Shown: positions 44,493-53,366, counted from the stretch's first letter. The stretch is 64,000 nt of DNA from Pseudomonas_T sp032052615 (GCA_032052615.1 DAMBWF010000012.1:28780-92779); one strand, 5' to 3'. Notes: generated by a model not told the origin, from the letters alone. A program made the numbers and translations.

Positions 44493-44829
44493 CGATGAGT
44501 TGCCCACCATACCGGGCAAGCGGTATTTCACAATAGGCGAGGTTAGCGAGCTATGCGCTGTCAAGCCTCATGTGCTTCGCTATTGGGAGCAGGAGTTCCC
44601 TCAGCTCAATCCCGTCAAGCGAAGAGGAAATAGACGTTACTACCAACGCCAAGATGTGTTGATGATCCGGCAGATCAGAGCTCTTCTGTACGATCAAGGC
44701 TTTACCATAGGCGGTGCCCGACAGCGTCTATCCGGAGACGAGGCGAAAGACGATACGACGCAGTATCGGCAACTCATTCGCCAAATGGTCTCGGAGCTTG
44801 AGGATGTTCTGAGCGTTCTGCGGAGATAA
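44473..44829 (+). CDS. MerR-family transcriptional regulator
   Basis: 118 residues overlapping ihfA by 20 bases. N-terminal MerR winged helix (about 15-85: RYFTIGEVSELCAVKPHVLR, YWEQEFPQL and RRYYQRQDVLMIRQI) and a short C-terminal helix without cysteines for metal binding. The ihfA-merR-tRNA-Pro order is conserved in Pseudomonas; its effector and targets are unknown to me. Confidence 0.9.
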   Translation: MLEPSHNDELPTIPGKRYFTIGEVSELCAVKPHVLRYWEQEFPQLNPVKRRGNRRYYQRQDVLMIRQIRALLYDQGFTIGGARQRLSGDEAKDDTTQYRQLIRQMVSELEDVLSVLRR

Positions 44830-44895
44830 AAAAAGCTTCCACAATTCAAACGCTTAATGTAAGATTCGTCTCGCTTAAGCAGCTTGCATAAGCAA

Positions 44896-44973
<78 letters not shown>

Positions 44974-44984
44974 AAAAACCCTAG

Positions 44985-45018
44985 AAAATCCAGTCACTTA
45001 GCAGTGACTGGATTTTTT
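44985..45018 (+). terminator. Terminator after tRNA-Pro
   Basis: A perfect 14-bp stem AAAATCCAGTCACT/AGTGACTGGATTTT with loop TAGC and a T-run. It ends the merR/tRNA-Pro transcripts and would also shield the island from core transcription. Confidence 0.9.
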
Positions 45019-45127
45019 ATGCCTCATGTTTTTTGCCTGCATTCGAATTTTGCCCCACTTTTTGCCCCACCACCGGTTTTACCCTATGAGCACCAGTCTC
45101 AGTCGAGTGCTGGTCGCCACGGTTAAT
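45017..45127 (-). pseudogene. Possible C-terminal remnant of a tyrosine-type integrase
   Basis: On minus, a frame ending at TAA 45017-45019 reads ...VKPVVGQKVGQNSNAGKKHEA, and such short GQKVGQ tails are common at the C-terminus of phage-type integrases in pseudomonads. It lies directly next to the tRNA target, where an integrase end is expected, but no integrase body follows; the upstream part overlaps the end of the ribbon-helix-helix gene in another frame. The two TTTTGCCCCAC direct repeats (45048-45058 and 45060-45070) encode the repeated GQK/GQN. Weak evidence. Confidence 0.3.
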
Positions 45128-46025
45128 CGCTTTGATCTGTGTCCCGCGCCTCCGGTAAATGAGTGCTGGGCAGGATGAACATTTTTCTCTTTTTTGGCCT
45201 GACTCTCATTGTGGGCAGTTGGGCATCACTTTGAGTAAGAGGCTGGGCATCGTTCAGCGTTGGGATTGAGTCTTCCGAAACGGCATACTCAGGCCGGATC
45301 TCGTCTTCCGTTGCAGCTGGCGCTTGGCTGTCATGGGGTAAATCAGGAAATGGGCTATTGGCTCCTCCCTGGTTGAGAGCGGTTTCATTGGCCTGTATTG
45401 CTGCAGGCCCTAGAGACGGCTCTGCACTCTTTCCATTAGGACTGCCTGCGGTTTCGGCAAGTAGCGGTGGTCTCCCCAGGTAGTGGGAAGCGTCGATTGA
45501 TGCTTCATGTAGAGTTTGGGGCGACACATCTGAGTCATCCGGCCCGGGGGTGCCTCCGGTCATCAAGGCGAGAATGTCTTCAAGCGTCTGATAACGATCC
45601 ATTTGTAATGTTTGCTTCGCCCCCCCGCCAGGCTTCTGCTCCATGCGAAGCTTGGCCTTGTGAGCCTTGTTGATAAGGTTTTCCAAGATTGCGGACTCGC
45701 TGCCGCCTCCTGCCAGTTCCTTCAGCTTTGTCTTGGTCGTTGCGTCCAGCGTGAATGAGCATGTTTTACGGCCATTCTTGCTCTCGCGGTATTGCCTCTG
45801 GCGCCAGGCGGCTTTCATGTCCTGAATTAGCGCCCGTTTTTCCTGAAGGCGGCGGCCAATTCTCACCAGATCCTCATGTGTTAGCTGCTGGCCAAATGGG
45901 CGGTTGGCTGGATGTTCATGCTTTTCAAGAAGTCCGCGAGCGGCCAAGTAGGTCGCTGCCCACCGTAACTGCTCTGGGTCGTTTGGCTTTAGCCACTCCA
46001 TGCCTTGTGTGAGCTTGCGCCCCAT
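45123..46025 (-). CDS. Ribbon-helix-helix protein of a mobile element
   Basis: 300 residues if it starts at ATG 46025 (MGRKLTQGMEWL); the frame is open to 46157, but that part would run through a regulatory palindrome. About residues 89-120 read CSFTLDATTKTKLKEL followed by a SESAILENLINKA helix, a ribbon-helix-helix pattern like CopG/MatP-type DNA-binding proteins. The second half (about 140-300) is rich in Pro, Ser, Asp and Glu and looks disordered. First gene of the island, divergent from the 464-residue gene. It might regulate or segregate the element; function unknown. Confidence 0.7.
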   Translation of the reverse strand: MGRKLTQGMEWLKPNDPEQLRWAATYLAARGLLEKHEHPANRPFGQQLTHEDLVRIGRRLQEKRALIQDMKAAWRQRQYRESKNGRKTCSFTLDATTKTKLKELAGGGSESAILENLINKAHKAKLRMEQKPGGGAKQTLQMDRYQTLEDILALMTGGTPGPDDSDVSPQTLHEASIDASHYLGRPPLLAETAGSPNGKSAEPSLGPAAIQANETALNQGGANSPFPDLPHDSQAPAATEDEIRPEYAVSEDSIPTLNDAQPLTQSDAQLPTMRVRPKKRKMFILPSTHLPEARDTDQSD

Positions 46026-46087
46026 CGACTGCCCTCTAACTCGTTCCTGGCGGGTCGAAATCCACCTCGCCTCACGCTGTAAAATAT

Positions 46088-46117
46088 ACATCACCATGTT
46101 ATGTAACATGGTGATGT
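46088..46117. promoter_or_regulatory. 30-bp perfect palindrome in the divergent intergenic region
   Basis: ACATCACCATGTTA (46088-46101) and its exact complement TAACATGGTGATGT (46104-46117) flank a TG centre. It lies between the divergent starts of the ribbon-helix-helix gene (46025) and the 464-residue gene (46175) in an A/T-rich tract, the place for an operator. As RNA on plus it could also be a hairpin followed by T residues. Confidence 0.65.
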
Positions 46118-46174
46118 TTTTATTATTGAGACAAATATAGGGTATATTTACCTTCATTAATTTGGAGGCTATTT

Positions 46175-47569
46175 ATGTATCTGCCCCTGCTTTTTCACCG
46201 TTTGAAGAGAGTCGACGCCAAGGCAAAGTTTGTCTTGATCGCCTTCATCCAGCGCTATGGGGGGCGTGGCGCAGTGCCTGCCAGTAGCCTCCGCCGCGCG
46301 AATGATCTGGGTCTGCCACAGCGAGAGTTAGGGCGTGAGCTAGCTCAACTGGTACGCGAGGGGTATCTGCTTGAAGAGGCTGTGACCGGCCAGCAGGCTG
46401 GGCGCCCCAATCGGACCTATTCAATCAGTAGCCACGTGATGGAGCTCGTGCTGAGGTCAGATAAAAGGACAACGGCCCATGTCGATTTGATCAAGCATGT
46501 CATCGAGGGGCCTGATGTTCTTGCTATCAGGCCGAACGACAATGGCGCTCAATCAGGTCCGCGATCGGTGTGGGTCGACGGCAAGGCAGTGCCGAAAAGA
46601 AGCAACCGGCTAAGCCTATCCAATCGGCTACTTCTAGCTGTGTTGCTCGCTCATTCAGATGATTTCGGCATCGTCAGGGACCTTGGCAACGTGGATCTAT
46701 GCAGGTTGGTTGGGCTTGAGGCTACAAGCCTGAAACAGCGAATTCGCAAGCTGATTGATCTGGGATTCATCCGGCGGCATGTGCCTGGTATTGCTAGCTC
46801 GGTATTCTCGAAAAAGCTAAAGAGCATCTACTTCCTAAACCTCAACCATCCACAGTTAGGTGGGGGAGAGAGCAATCTGGTGCTGATTCACCAGTCTGAC
46901 ATCCGTTCGGGGGACGGACGTGATGAGTATGTGCGTGGAATAGTGGGTGACATTCGGGGTGGGGGGCAATTGGGATGCCGGACCCCTTCTGCGGTCATTA
47001 GCCTACTCACGCATGCTCCAATGGCCGTGTTTAGTCAGTTGGAACTCAAGCTTTGCGAGTGGGCATTGGAGCATTTGGCTTCTGGGCAGATCGATGCCCA
47101 GCATGTTTCGACAGCCCTCCATCATGAGATCGATGGCTTCTTCCGTGCAGTCGATGTTCCTGTTCCCGCATCTCCAGACGAGACACTGCGAGAGAGGACG
47201 CAGCGGGTCAGCCTGATCGAGGCTGCACACGGGAGCCGAAACGACGTAGTTAATCACTTCTGCTACCTGACACGCTTGCTAGCTGATGAGTGTTGGGAGC
47301 GCTATGCCGCAGGTGGAAAGATACCTTTTTCATTCGAGGACTTGGTCCTCATCCCCACACACTTGCCGTTGGAACGACGGTGCTTCGTGTTTGTCGTGCG
47401 AAAAGGGGCAGTTGGGGATTTCCAGCAGCATTGCGTAATGACGGAAAGCCAAGGAGAACTTTCGTTGATCGGGGTCAGACTCGAAACGGAAATCGCTCCA
47501 GAGTTGCGTTTTGAAAGTGGCCTGCAAGTGAGGGCCGCCTGCGAGCCTATCACCCAGCCCCAAGGGTGA
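46175..47569 (+). CDS. Unknown island protein with winged-helix-like regions
   Basis: 464 residues, ATG at 46175 with GGAGG at 46163-46167. I do not recognise the family. The N-terminal 110 residues (VLIAFIQRYGGRGAVPASSL, RRANDLGLPQRELGRELAQL, VREGYLLEE) have the order of a winged helix; a second similar unit lies around 145-215 (SNRLLLAVLLAHSDDFGIV, DLCRLVGLEATSLKQRIRKL). This suggests a DNA-binding regulator or replication initiator-like protein. It is divergent from the ribbon-helix-helix gene across the palindrome and followed 52 bases later by alpA. GC content is lower than in the core. Confidence 0.75.
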   Translation: MYLPLLFHRLKRVDAKAKFVLIAFIQRYGGRGAVPASSLRRANDLGLPQRELGRELAQLVREGYLLEEAVTGQQAGRPNRTYSISSHVMELVLRSDKRTTAHVDLIKHVIEGPDVLAIRPNDNGAQSGPRSVWVDGKAVPKRSNRLSLSNRLLLAVLLAHSDDFGIVRDLGNVDLCRLVGLEATSLKQRIRKLIDLGFIRRHVPGIASSVFSKKLKSIYFLNLNHPQLGGGESNLVLIHQSDIRSGDGRDEYVRGIVGDIRGGGQLGCRTPSAVISLLTHAPMAVFSQLELKLCEWALEHLASGQIDAQHVSTALHHEIDGFFRAVDVPVPASPDETLRERTQRVSLIEAAHGSRNDVVNHFCYLTRLLADECWERYAAGGKIPFSFEDLVLIPTHLPLERRCFVFVVRKGAVGDFQQHCVMTESQGELSLIGVRLETEIAPELRFESGLQVRAACEPITQPQG

Positions 47570-47621
47570 GTTTTTTTGTACCGCCTCTGCAAATCCTCTG
47601 AGCTAACAGAGGAGCCTGCTC

Positions 47622-47852
47622 ATGAGGATTATCCGCCTGAAAGAAGTCATTGATTCGACTGGCCTGGCCCGGTCGACCATCTACAAGTACATCACGGAAG
47701 GCACCTTCCCGAAGCCCGTCTCGCTGGGCGACCGCTGCGTCGGCTGGGTCGACTGCGAGGTGCACGACTGGATCCTGGCAAGGATCGAGGAGCGGGATCT
47801 GGCTGAAGGAGAAGCAGCGCGTCCTACCGGCCGCCTGAGTATGGCCTGCTAG
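47622..47852 (+). CDS. AlpA-family phage/island regulator
   Basis: 76 residues. MRIIRLKEVIDSTGLARSTIYKY followed by EGTFPKPVSLGDRCVGW is the AlpA pattern, a small MerR-like helix-turn-helix (about residues 3-60). AlpA proteins turn on excision or replication genes of P4-type and other integrated elements. The target could be an integrase outside this window. Confidence 0.9.
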   Translation: MRIIRLKEVIDSTGLARSTIYKYITEGTFPKPVSLGDRCVGWVDCEVHDWILARIEERDLAEGEAARPTGRLSMAC

Positions 47853-48185
47853 GACGGACCACCCGTGCCATGACTGGCTACGGCTGGTCATGGCGTTTAT
47901 GTCGCGTGGAAAGTCCAGCGCTCTCAGCTAACTCTCCCAAGATGTGATTCGGTGAATCTCTCGGCTGGCCGGGCAGTGCTGCTCCCCATTGCCTTGTCTC
48001 GCCGAGACGACCCTCCTTGGGTTGAGGTGCTTCTAATTATATAGTTACTAGCTATCAATTATAATCATTCAATAGTCAGGGGTGTAAAGCCTACACATCC
48101 CATGCTACCTGGGGCTGGGAAGAGGTTGTCGTAAAAAATCACTAGCTCCCCTTCTGGTATGCCTTAAACAGCGAGGGATACCACC
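47853..48185. other. A/T-rich intergenic region before the Gp2-type gene
   Basis: 333 bases without a gene. An inverted repeat GCCATGAC/GTCATGGC (47867-47874 and 47887-47894) may end alpA transcription. A very A/T-rich stretch (about 48030-48072, with TATATAGTTA) is the best place for a promoter or an origin-like unwinding site for the following Gp2-type gene. Confidence 0.45.
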
Positions 48186-49151
48186 ATGGCCGATCGCAAC
48201 ACTTACACCCACCGTTCCCAATCCGACATCGCCATCCAGATCGAACGACTCGTCCACGCCATCGAACGGCACGACAGCCCAGCATTTCGATTCAGGCAAA
48301 CCCGTGCAGGTTATGAGCGAGTTGAGGAGACCAGACTCTCCAAGTACTTCGCCCATATCCGGCAGATGATGGACCTGTTCGATGATCGCTGTGAGTACCG
48401 TTACAGCGAGCACCTGCAAGCGTTCAGGGATGCCTGTCTGGACATCGGACTGGAGCGTCGCCTTACTGGGCCTGTTTGCCTGAATGAAGAGCGTACGACC
48501 TGGCTCGATCATCACCGCAGCATGAACGTTCTAGTCGCGCGGATCCGTCAGTTGACTCGTGAGCAATGGTATCGCCGCAAAAAGGGTGACCGTCGCTATC
48601 AAGCCAAGCAGCAGGATGAGCTTGTCTGTGACTACTCCGATGCTGTGGTTGATCGCTATTCGCGTACCACCATCGTCAGGGTCAACCTCTACTACTACTC
48701 AGAGGTCCAGGCCAGGTTACGTGTCGAGCATGTGTTCGATGATCTGGATCGATTGATTGCCGAGCATAAGCGCAACCCCATCTTCGACCATCTCACTGGC
48801 TACATCTGTGCGGTGGAGCAGGGTCAGGACCGGGGCTATCACATCCACGCTGCCTACTTCTTCAATGGCAAGAAGGTGCGTGGAGACGTTTACAAGGCCC
48901 AGCAGATCGGTGAGTTGTGGGAGCGCATCACTCGGGGCCAGGGCAACTTCGATAGCTGCAACCACGACAAGGAAAAGTACGAGGACGAGTGTGGCATAGG
49001 CATCATACAGCGGAACGGCCGAGCGATTCGGCCCAATGTTCACAAGGCGGTGAAGTATCTCGTCAAGGATGCTCAGCATCTGCGCTTAAGGCCAGAGGGA
49101 GCTCGATGCCTGCGGATGGGACAACTGAAACGAGCTCGCTGCGGGGGCTAG
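48186..49151 (+). CDS. Inovirus-type Gp2 / YagK-YfjJ family protein
   Basis: 321 residues. The C-terminal half matches the YagK/YfjJ (inovirus Gp2) family, found in prophages and filamentous-phage-like elements. Residues 219-221 are His-Ile-His in GYHIHAAYFFNG, after a hydrophobic strand (GYICAVEQGQDRG), which resembles the metal-binding HUH motif of rolling-circle replication enzymes; tyrosines in AVKYLVKD near 288 could fit the catalytic helix. A replication role is inference. The last 30 codons overlap a small minus-strand gene. Confidence 0.8.
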   Translation: MADRNTYTHRSQSDIAIQIERLVHAIERHDSPAFRFRQTRAGYERVEETRLSKYFAHIRQMMDLFDDRCEYRYSEHLQAFRDACLDIGLERRLTGPVCLNEERTTWLDHHRSMNVLVARIRQLTREQWYRRKKGDRRYQAKQQDELVCDYSDAVVDRYSRTTIVRVNLYYYSEVQARLRVEHVFDDLDRLIAEHKRNPIFDHLTGYICAVEQGQDRGYHIHAAYFFNGKKVRGDVYKAQQIGELWERITRGQGNFDSCNHDKEKYEDECGIGIIQRNGRAIRPNVHKAVKYLVKDAQHLRLRPEGARCLRMGQLKRARCGG

Positions 49152-49260
49152 ACTGACGAGCCCGCTCTCCGGACGGCAAGGCTTTGCGTAAAATTAGCTG
49201 TTCTGCGTGCTCTGTCTGCTGGGCAAGGCTCTGTAGGTCTTTGATCTCGTCGGGAGTCAT
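49063..49260 (-). CDS. Small protein of unknown function
   Basis: 65 residues, starting at ATG 49260 four bases inside the end of the small secreted-protein gene (ATGA overlap), so the two look coupled. The first 30 residues (MTPDEIKDLQSLAQQTEHAE) form an amphipathic helix; the rest is Ser-, Arg- and Pro-rich and overlaps the end of the Gp2-type gene on the other strand. No family recognised. Confidence 0.4.
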   Translation of the reverse strand: MTPDEIKDLQSLAQQTEHAEQLILRKALPSGERARQSSPRSELVSVVPSAGIELPLALSADAEHP

Positions 49261-49457
49261 TGCCGCACCTCAGCCAGGCAGCGGCTGCGCAGAGCAGAAT
49301 CTTGAATCGCATAGCAGCGACCAGGGTCATTGTGGACGAGAGCCAGGCAGTAGGTCCTGGCATCAGCCTCAGCAATGGCGTAACAGCTGGAGGTATCAGC
49401 TGCGTTTGCTGTGGCTGTGAGACCAAGCAGCAGCCTGGCAAGGTAGCGACGGATCAT
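49257..49457 (-). CDS. Small secreted cysteine-containing protein
   Basis: 66 residues from ATG 49457 with GGGAGCC upstream. Signal peptide MIRRYLARLLLGLTATANAA (cleavage near 20), then a mature part of about 46 residues with four Cys in the pattern SSCYAIAEADARTYCLA...GRCYAIQDSALRSRCLAEV, an internal near-repeat of C-Y-A-I-x-x-A/S...C-L-A that would make two disulfide-linked helical hairpins. Periplasmic or secreted; role unknown. Confidence 0.6.
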   Translation of the reverse strand: MIRRYLARLLLGLTATANAADTSSCYAIAEADARTYCLALVHNDPGRCYAIQDSALRSRCLAEVRQ

Positions 49458-49489
49458 GGGTGGCTCCCGGTTGCTTGAGTGACGACTGC

Positions 49490-50800
49490 TCAGGTGGCCG
49501 ACGAGAAAAACGGAGCGAGGCTGCCGCAGGGCGGTAAGAGCATCTGTTTGGTACGCAGGCAGAAGGGGAGAACCCACAAGCACAGGTCGGGGGACTTGGG
49601 AAAGCTAAATACTGCCAGGGGCTGACTGAAGGTTTCGGTCTTGGGATAGATCAGGATCACATCGCCGTCTCCGTCGAGATAGCTCTGGCCGTAAGCTTGC
49701 AACTGGTAGAAGTCGCTTTGATCAAGTCCGTACTTTTCCTTGCTATTGGCCTTCCTTTCATCAACCAGCTTCCACTTGGTGTCCAGTACCAAGAGGTTGG
49801 TTTTGGCTTCCAGTACCAGCAGATCTGGTTTGAGCTGAAACCAGTCATGCTCTTTATGTCGTACAAGCCTCAGGCAGCGAGTTTGAAGGCGCAGGTCGAG
49901 GCCTGAGTTGAGTTGTCGGGCAAGATGTTTCGCGACAAAAGCCTCAAAGACAGCTTCCATCGGGAAGAGCAGGGACGGTGCGGGATGTTGGCCCGTACCA
50001 GTGAGCGGTGACTCATCCTGAAGAATCAGTCGCGCCCAGGCCATTGCAGCGTCGTAATGCGCCATCCCGCGATCTGGCCGTACCTGCCCAAAGTCCGCGT
50101 TGATCTGGACAGATGTGGGAATGTCGGCGAATACGAAACACAGTTCTCGTGCTAGTTGCTGGTTTGCTTGCGAGGCAGTCCACTTCATTACGCGCTTTAG
50201 GGCTGTATGCAGTAGGCGGTTTTCCGGTCTGTTGAGCGAAAACTCGTCGAACTCGGTATAGAACTGGTCACGACGGCATAGGTTGAGACGAAGATGCTGT
50301 GCCATATTCAGCTTGCCGCGCAGAGCAAAGAGGTTGTCTTGCTGGGCGCGGTAATCGCTGCGTAGGCCTCGCTTCACGGTGTGACCTACTGCTCGCAGAA
50401 ACTCAGCGATGAACACCTCCAGTAAAGGCATTCGGCGTGCCTGTAACTGGGCACTGTAGGTTTGGATGTGGCGAAAGCTACCCAGGCAACACAGCATCTC
50501 GATTAGCAGTTGTCGCGCATCTGCTTCGCCATTGGCTTTACCCAGCTTAGGCAACACTTCAATTTGGAAGCCGTCGGGGCAGCGAATTACGCCCACGAAG
50601 CTTTTAACCTGTATGGCCCTTCGGCCGTGCCGTTGGGTCAGGCGCAGCCAGGTCGAATCGCCCGCTTCGGTGTTGCGTAATGCCTGGGTCTCCAGCCAGG
50701 CAAAAACATCGGCAGAGATCCTGTGCACCCCAACCATATCGGGCGAGCCGGACGGCAAAACCGCCATGGCGTCGAACTCGAAAATCGTAATGCCCGCCAT
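49490..50800 (-). CDS. mcrC: McrC-family nuclease subunit of a McrBC restriction system
   Basis: 436 residues. McrC (PF10117 type) binds McrB rings and supplies the nuclease that cuts DNA carrying modified cytosine. The nuclease core is in the C-terminal third: D326 in LKPDLLV and D340-T-K342 in LDTKWK, a PD-(D/E)xK arrangement, followed by the helix DFYQLQAYGQSY. The N-terminal part (about 1-200) is the beta-rich McrB-contact region. Starts 11 bases after the mcrB stop; last gene of the NUDIX-mcrB-mcrC operon. Confidence 0.9.
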   Translation of the reverse strand: MAGITIFEFDAMAVLPSGSPDMVGVHRISADVFAWLETQALRNTEAGDSTWLRLTQRHGRRAIQVKSFVGVIRCPDGFQIEVLPKLGKANGEADARQLLIEMLCCLGSFRHIQTYSAQLQARRMPLLEVFIAEFLRAVGHTVKRGLRSDYRAQQDNLFALRGKLNMAQHLRLNLCRRDQFYTEFDEFSLNRPENRLLHTALKRVMKWTASQANQQLARELCFVFADIPTSVQINADFGQVRPDRGMAHYDAAMAWARLILQDESPLTGTGQHPAPSLLFPMEAVFEAFVAKHLARQLNSGLDLRLQTRCLRLVRHKEHDWFQLKPDLLVLEAKTNLLVLDTKWKLVDERKANSKEKYGLDQSDFYQLQAYGQSYLDGDGDVILIYPKTETFSQPLAVFSFPKSPDLCLWVLPFCLRTKQMLLPPCGSLAPFFSSAT

Positions 50801-50811
50801 TTCCGTACCTG

Positions 50812-53316
50812 TCAGGTCGAGGTTTGGTAAATGCCGAGATAGGCGGCTGGTTCGCTGTAAGCCGAGGGCTGCGATAGGTAGCGGCGCTTGGTGGTATAGC
50901 TATCCAGTCCGTGATCACTCCCAAAGAGAGTGCTCAGATCCTGCTCGTGTGAGTCGTTCTCTGTAATGAATTGGGCGGCGGTGGGTTTCTGGTTGTCGCC
51001 TAGAACTAAGCGAATCTTGCGCCAATCCTCGAAGAAGTATTCCTCCAATAGGGGAAGAACACGATTGCGGAACGTGTCGGCCAGTGCGTCGAATCTGTCC
51101 GGGCCATCCGTCTTGCTCCACAGATGGGTGAAGTAGGCGTGGCCGATGCAATGATCACGGTCGTACAGCGCCTCGATGCGGTCGTTGATTCGCTCCAGCA
51201 TCCGGCACACGTCGATCTCGCCTGCGTCTGTAGTCACCATCAAACCCGCCAGCGGCGCGCTGTGTGGGTCATCGGCGTCTTTCACAGCACGGGTGTCGGG
51301 CAGAAGCGGCACGAAGTCGAAGCGTCTGCGCAAGGCCGTGTCCAGCAGGGCTAGTGAGCGGTCCGCGGTGTTCATCGTGCCGATGATGTCCACGTTCGCT
51401 GGCACCGAAAACTTCTCGCCCGAATAAGCCAGCGTCAGTTCCAGGGGCGGCTTGTTGCCATCGAGCGGGTCGCGTTTGTCCGGCTCAATAAGGGTGATCA
51501 GCTCACCGAAAATCTTGCTGATATTGCCCCGGTTGATTTCGTCGATCACCATCGCGAAGTGTTGGTCGGGCGCTAGCCTTGCCTCGTGGCAGAGCTTCTT
51601 GAATGCGCCGGGGCGAATTTCGTACTCCACTTTGCCAGCTCTATCGTCGCTGTTCAGAACAGGGCGTAAGCCCTCGACGAACTCTTCATAGCCGTAGGAT
51701 TGATGGAAAGTTACAAAGCTATAGCGCCGGATGCTGTCGCCTTCCTCCGGCCCCCGCTGCAGTTGCGTGACGAGCTCGATTAACTCAGAGCACTCTTCCG
51801 ACCAATCCCCAGCAAGTATCCACTCGGACTCACCGTTTTTATCGAAAATGAAGGGGCTCAACTGGGCCTTCAGTTTTACCGTGGTTGACGTTTCGGTGGT
51901 GTGTTTTTGCAGAGTGTCTCTGACTCTGGATGAAACATTAATCCCGGATTTCGTCCCTTGTATCGCCTTGATGAAGGGGTGTTCATACAACGAGCTCAGA
52001 CTAGCTCTTCCGCCTAGATCGTATAAGGATGCTGCTACACCTTCCCACCAAGTAAGGGGGGCAATCTTCTCCGTAATGAATTGGTGCCGCCATTCCTCTG
52101 CCGATTTGGTTGCAACGTTGTCTTCGTATTCGCTTTTGAGCAGTTGCATTAGCGTGTAGGTTTTGCCGGTGCCGGGCGGGCCGTAGTAGATGCGGTTGAA
52201 ACACGCTGCGTTGAGATTCTTGCCTGTATCTGTGGTAGCGACCGGTGGCGGTGCCACTCCATCGCCTAAGCTGGCCGCCTCAATGGGCTCGCCGGCCAGT
52301 GCGGCCACTTCAGCTAAATCCGTACCAAAAAAAGGCTTGAGCAAGGTGGACTCGAATTCGGGCAGGTCGTGTGCACCCACTTGCCAGAAGGTAGAGTTGC
52401 CCTGCGGCGACCAGTTCTTGGAGTTGGCAGTGTAGCGTTCGGTGCGCTGGGCCGGTTTGAGCAGGCGGTAGCTGCGCTGCAACCAACCGTCGCCCTTGGA
52501 GCAGGGCATGGCTTTCGACGTGAACTGGCCAATACGCTGCGGACTGTTGCCGTGGCACAAGAAGAACAGGGCTCCTACCGGCGCCTCTGCGAATTTTTTG
52601 CCTTGCTCCTTGCCGGTGTCTTGATGCATCACTGCCCATTGACCGTCCAGATATTGCTGACGCTCGGCATCGGTAAAATTGGGTGGGTTGCCATGCGAGA
52701 GTTTCCAGATCGCCAGATTCTTTTGGCTCCACGCCTCCCACACCTGCCGCCCGAACTCCAGAATGCCAAGGTCGCTTGGGCGTTTGGCCAGTGTGGCCTT
52801 CTGCAGCGTGGCCATGCGCTGACTCGCGGTACCGCCAACAAACACCGCCAGAGGCGCACGCTTGAAAATGTCGACGATCACTGGCGTCTTCCGATCCTGG
52901 TAGTGGAAGGCAATCTTCCATTTAAAGGCCTCGCCCAGGTGCTCAAAGGACTCGATGGCGTCCAGATCGCCTTTGGCGGACCAGTCCGCCACCTGCGCTA
53001 CGAAACCCCGGACTTTGTCGAAAGCAGCCTCGGCTGATGTGCCAAGCGATGAATACCAACCGTGCGTTTCCGAGTAGGAGAGCTTGGTGTCCGAGCCCTT
53101 ATCTTCAGTGTCCTTGCGCGAGAACACGCCGAACTTGAAAGACGAGCCACCCCAGATGCTGCCCAGTTCATCGAGGCGTGATTCGATCCAATAGGTGAAG
53201 CTGTCTTTCGACCCTGCCTGGGTATATTCGTCCAGCGTCATGCTGGCTAGTCGGGAGGCAGGCCAGATAGACAGAAATTCATCCCACAGGGCGTACTCTT
53301 TCTGAAAGTCGCTCAT
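50812..53316 (-). CDS. mcrB: McrB-family AAA+ GTPase of a type IV restriction system
   Basis: 834 residues, longer than E. coli McrB. The C-terminal AAA+ motor has Walker A GPPGTGKT (379-386), Walker B MVIDEINRGN (about 589-598) and the McrB signature MNTADRS (648-654) with RRRF following. The N-terminal 378 residues hold a domain unlike the E. coli DNA-binding domain: a helical start, then a beta-rich region (GALFFLCHGNSPQRIGQFTS) that resembles EVE/PUA-like base-flipping domains. The module probably decides which modified base is recognised. Transcribed after the NUDIX fusion gene (50-base gap) and before mcrC. Confidence 0.9.
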   Translation of the reverse strand: MSDFQKEYALWDEFLSIWPASRLASMTLDEYTQAGSKDSFTYWIESRLDELGSIWGGSSFKFGVFSRKDTEDKGSDTKLSYSETHGWYSSLGTSAEAAFDKVRGFVAQVADWSAKGDLDAIESFEHLGEAFKWKIAFHYQDRKTPVIVDIFKRAPLAVFVGGTASQRMATLQKATLAKRPSDLGILEFGRQVWEAWSQKNLAIWKLSHGNPPNFTDAERQQYLDGQWAVMHQDTGKEQGKKFAEAPVGALFFLCHGNSPQRIGQFTSKAMPCSKGDGWLQRSYRLLKPAQRTERYTANSKNWSPQGNSTFWQVGAHDLPEFESTLLKPFFGTDLAEVAALAGEPIEAASLGDGVAPPPVATTDTGKNLNAACFNRIYYGPPGTGKTYTLMQLLKSEYEDNVATKSAEEWRHQFITEKIAPLTWWEGVAASLYDLGGRASLSSLYEHPFIKAIQGTKSGINVSSRVRDTLQKHTTETSTTVKLKAQLSPFIFDKNGESEWILAGDWSEECSELIELVTQLQRGPEEGDSIRRYSFVTFHQSYGYEEFVEGLRPVLNSDDRAGKVEYEIRPGAFKKLCHEARLAPDQHFAMVIDEINRGNISKIFGELITLIEPDKRDPLDGNKPPLELTLAYSGEKFSVPANVDIIGTMNTADRSLALLDTALRRRFDFVPLLPDTRAVKDADDPHSAPLAGLMVTTDAGEIDVCRMLERINDRIEALYDRDHCIGHAYFTHLWSKTDGPDRFDALADTFRNRVLPLLEEYFFEDWRKIRLVLGDNQKPTAAQFITENDSHEQDLSTLFGSDHGLDSYTTKRRYLSQPSAYSEPAAYLGIYQTST

Positions 53317-53366
53317 CGTGCTTTCGCCTTACGTGTAATTCGGATGGTTTGGCAGAGCCATTGGGG

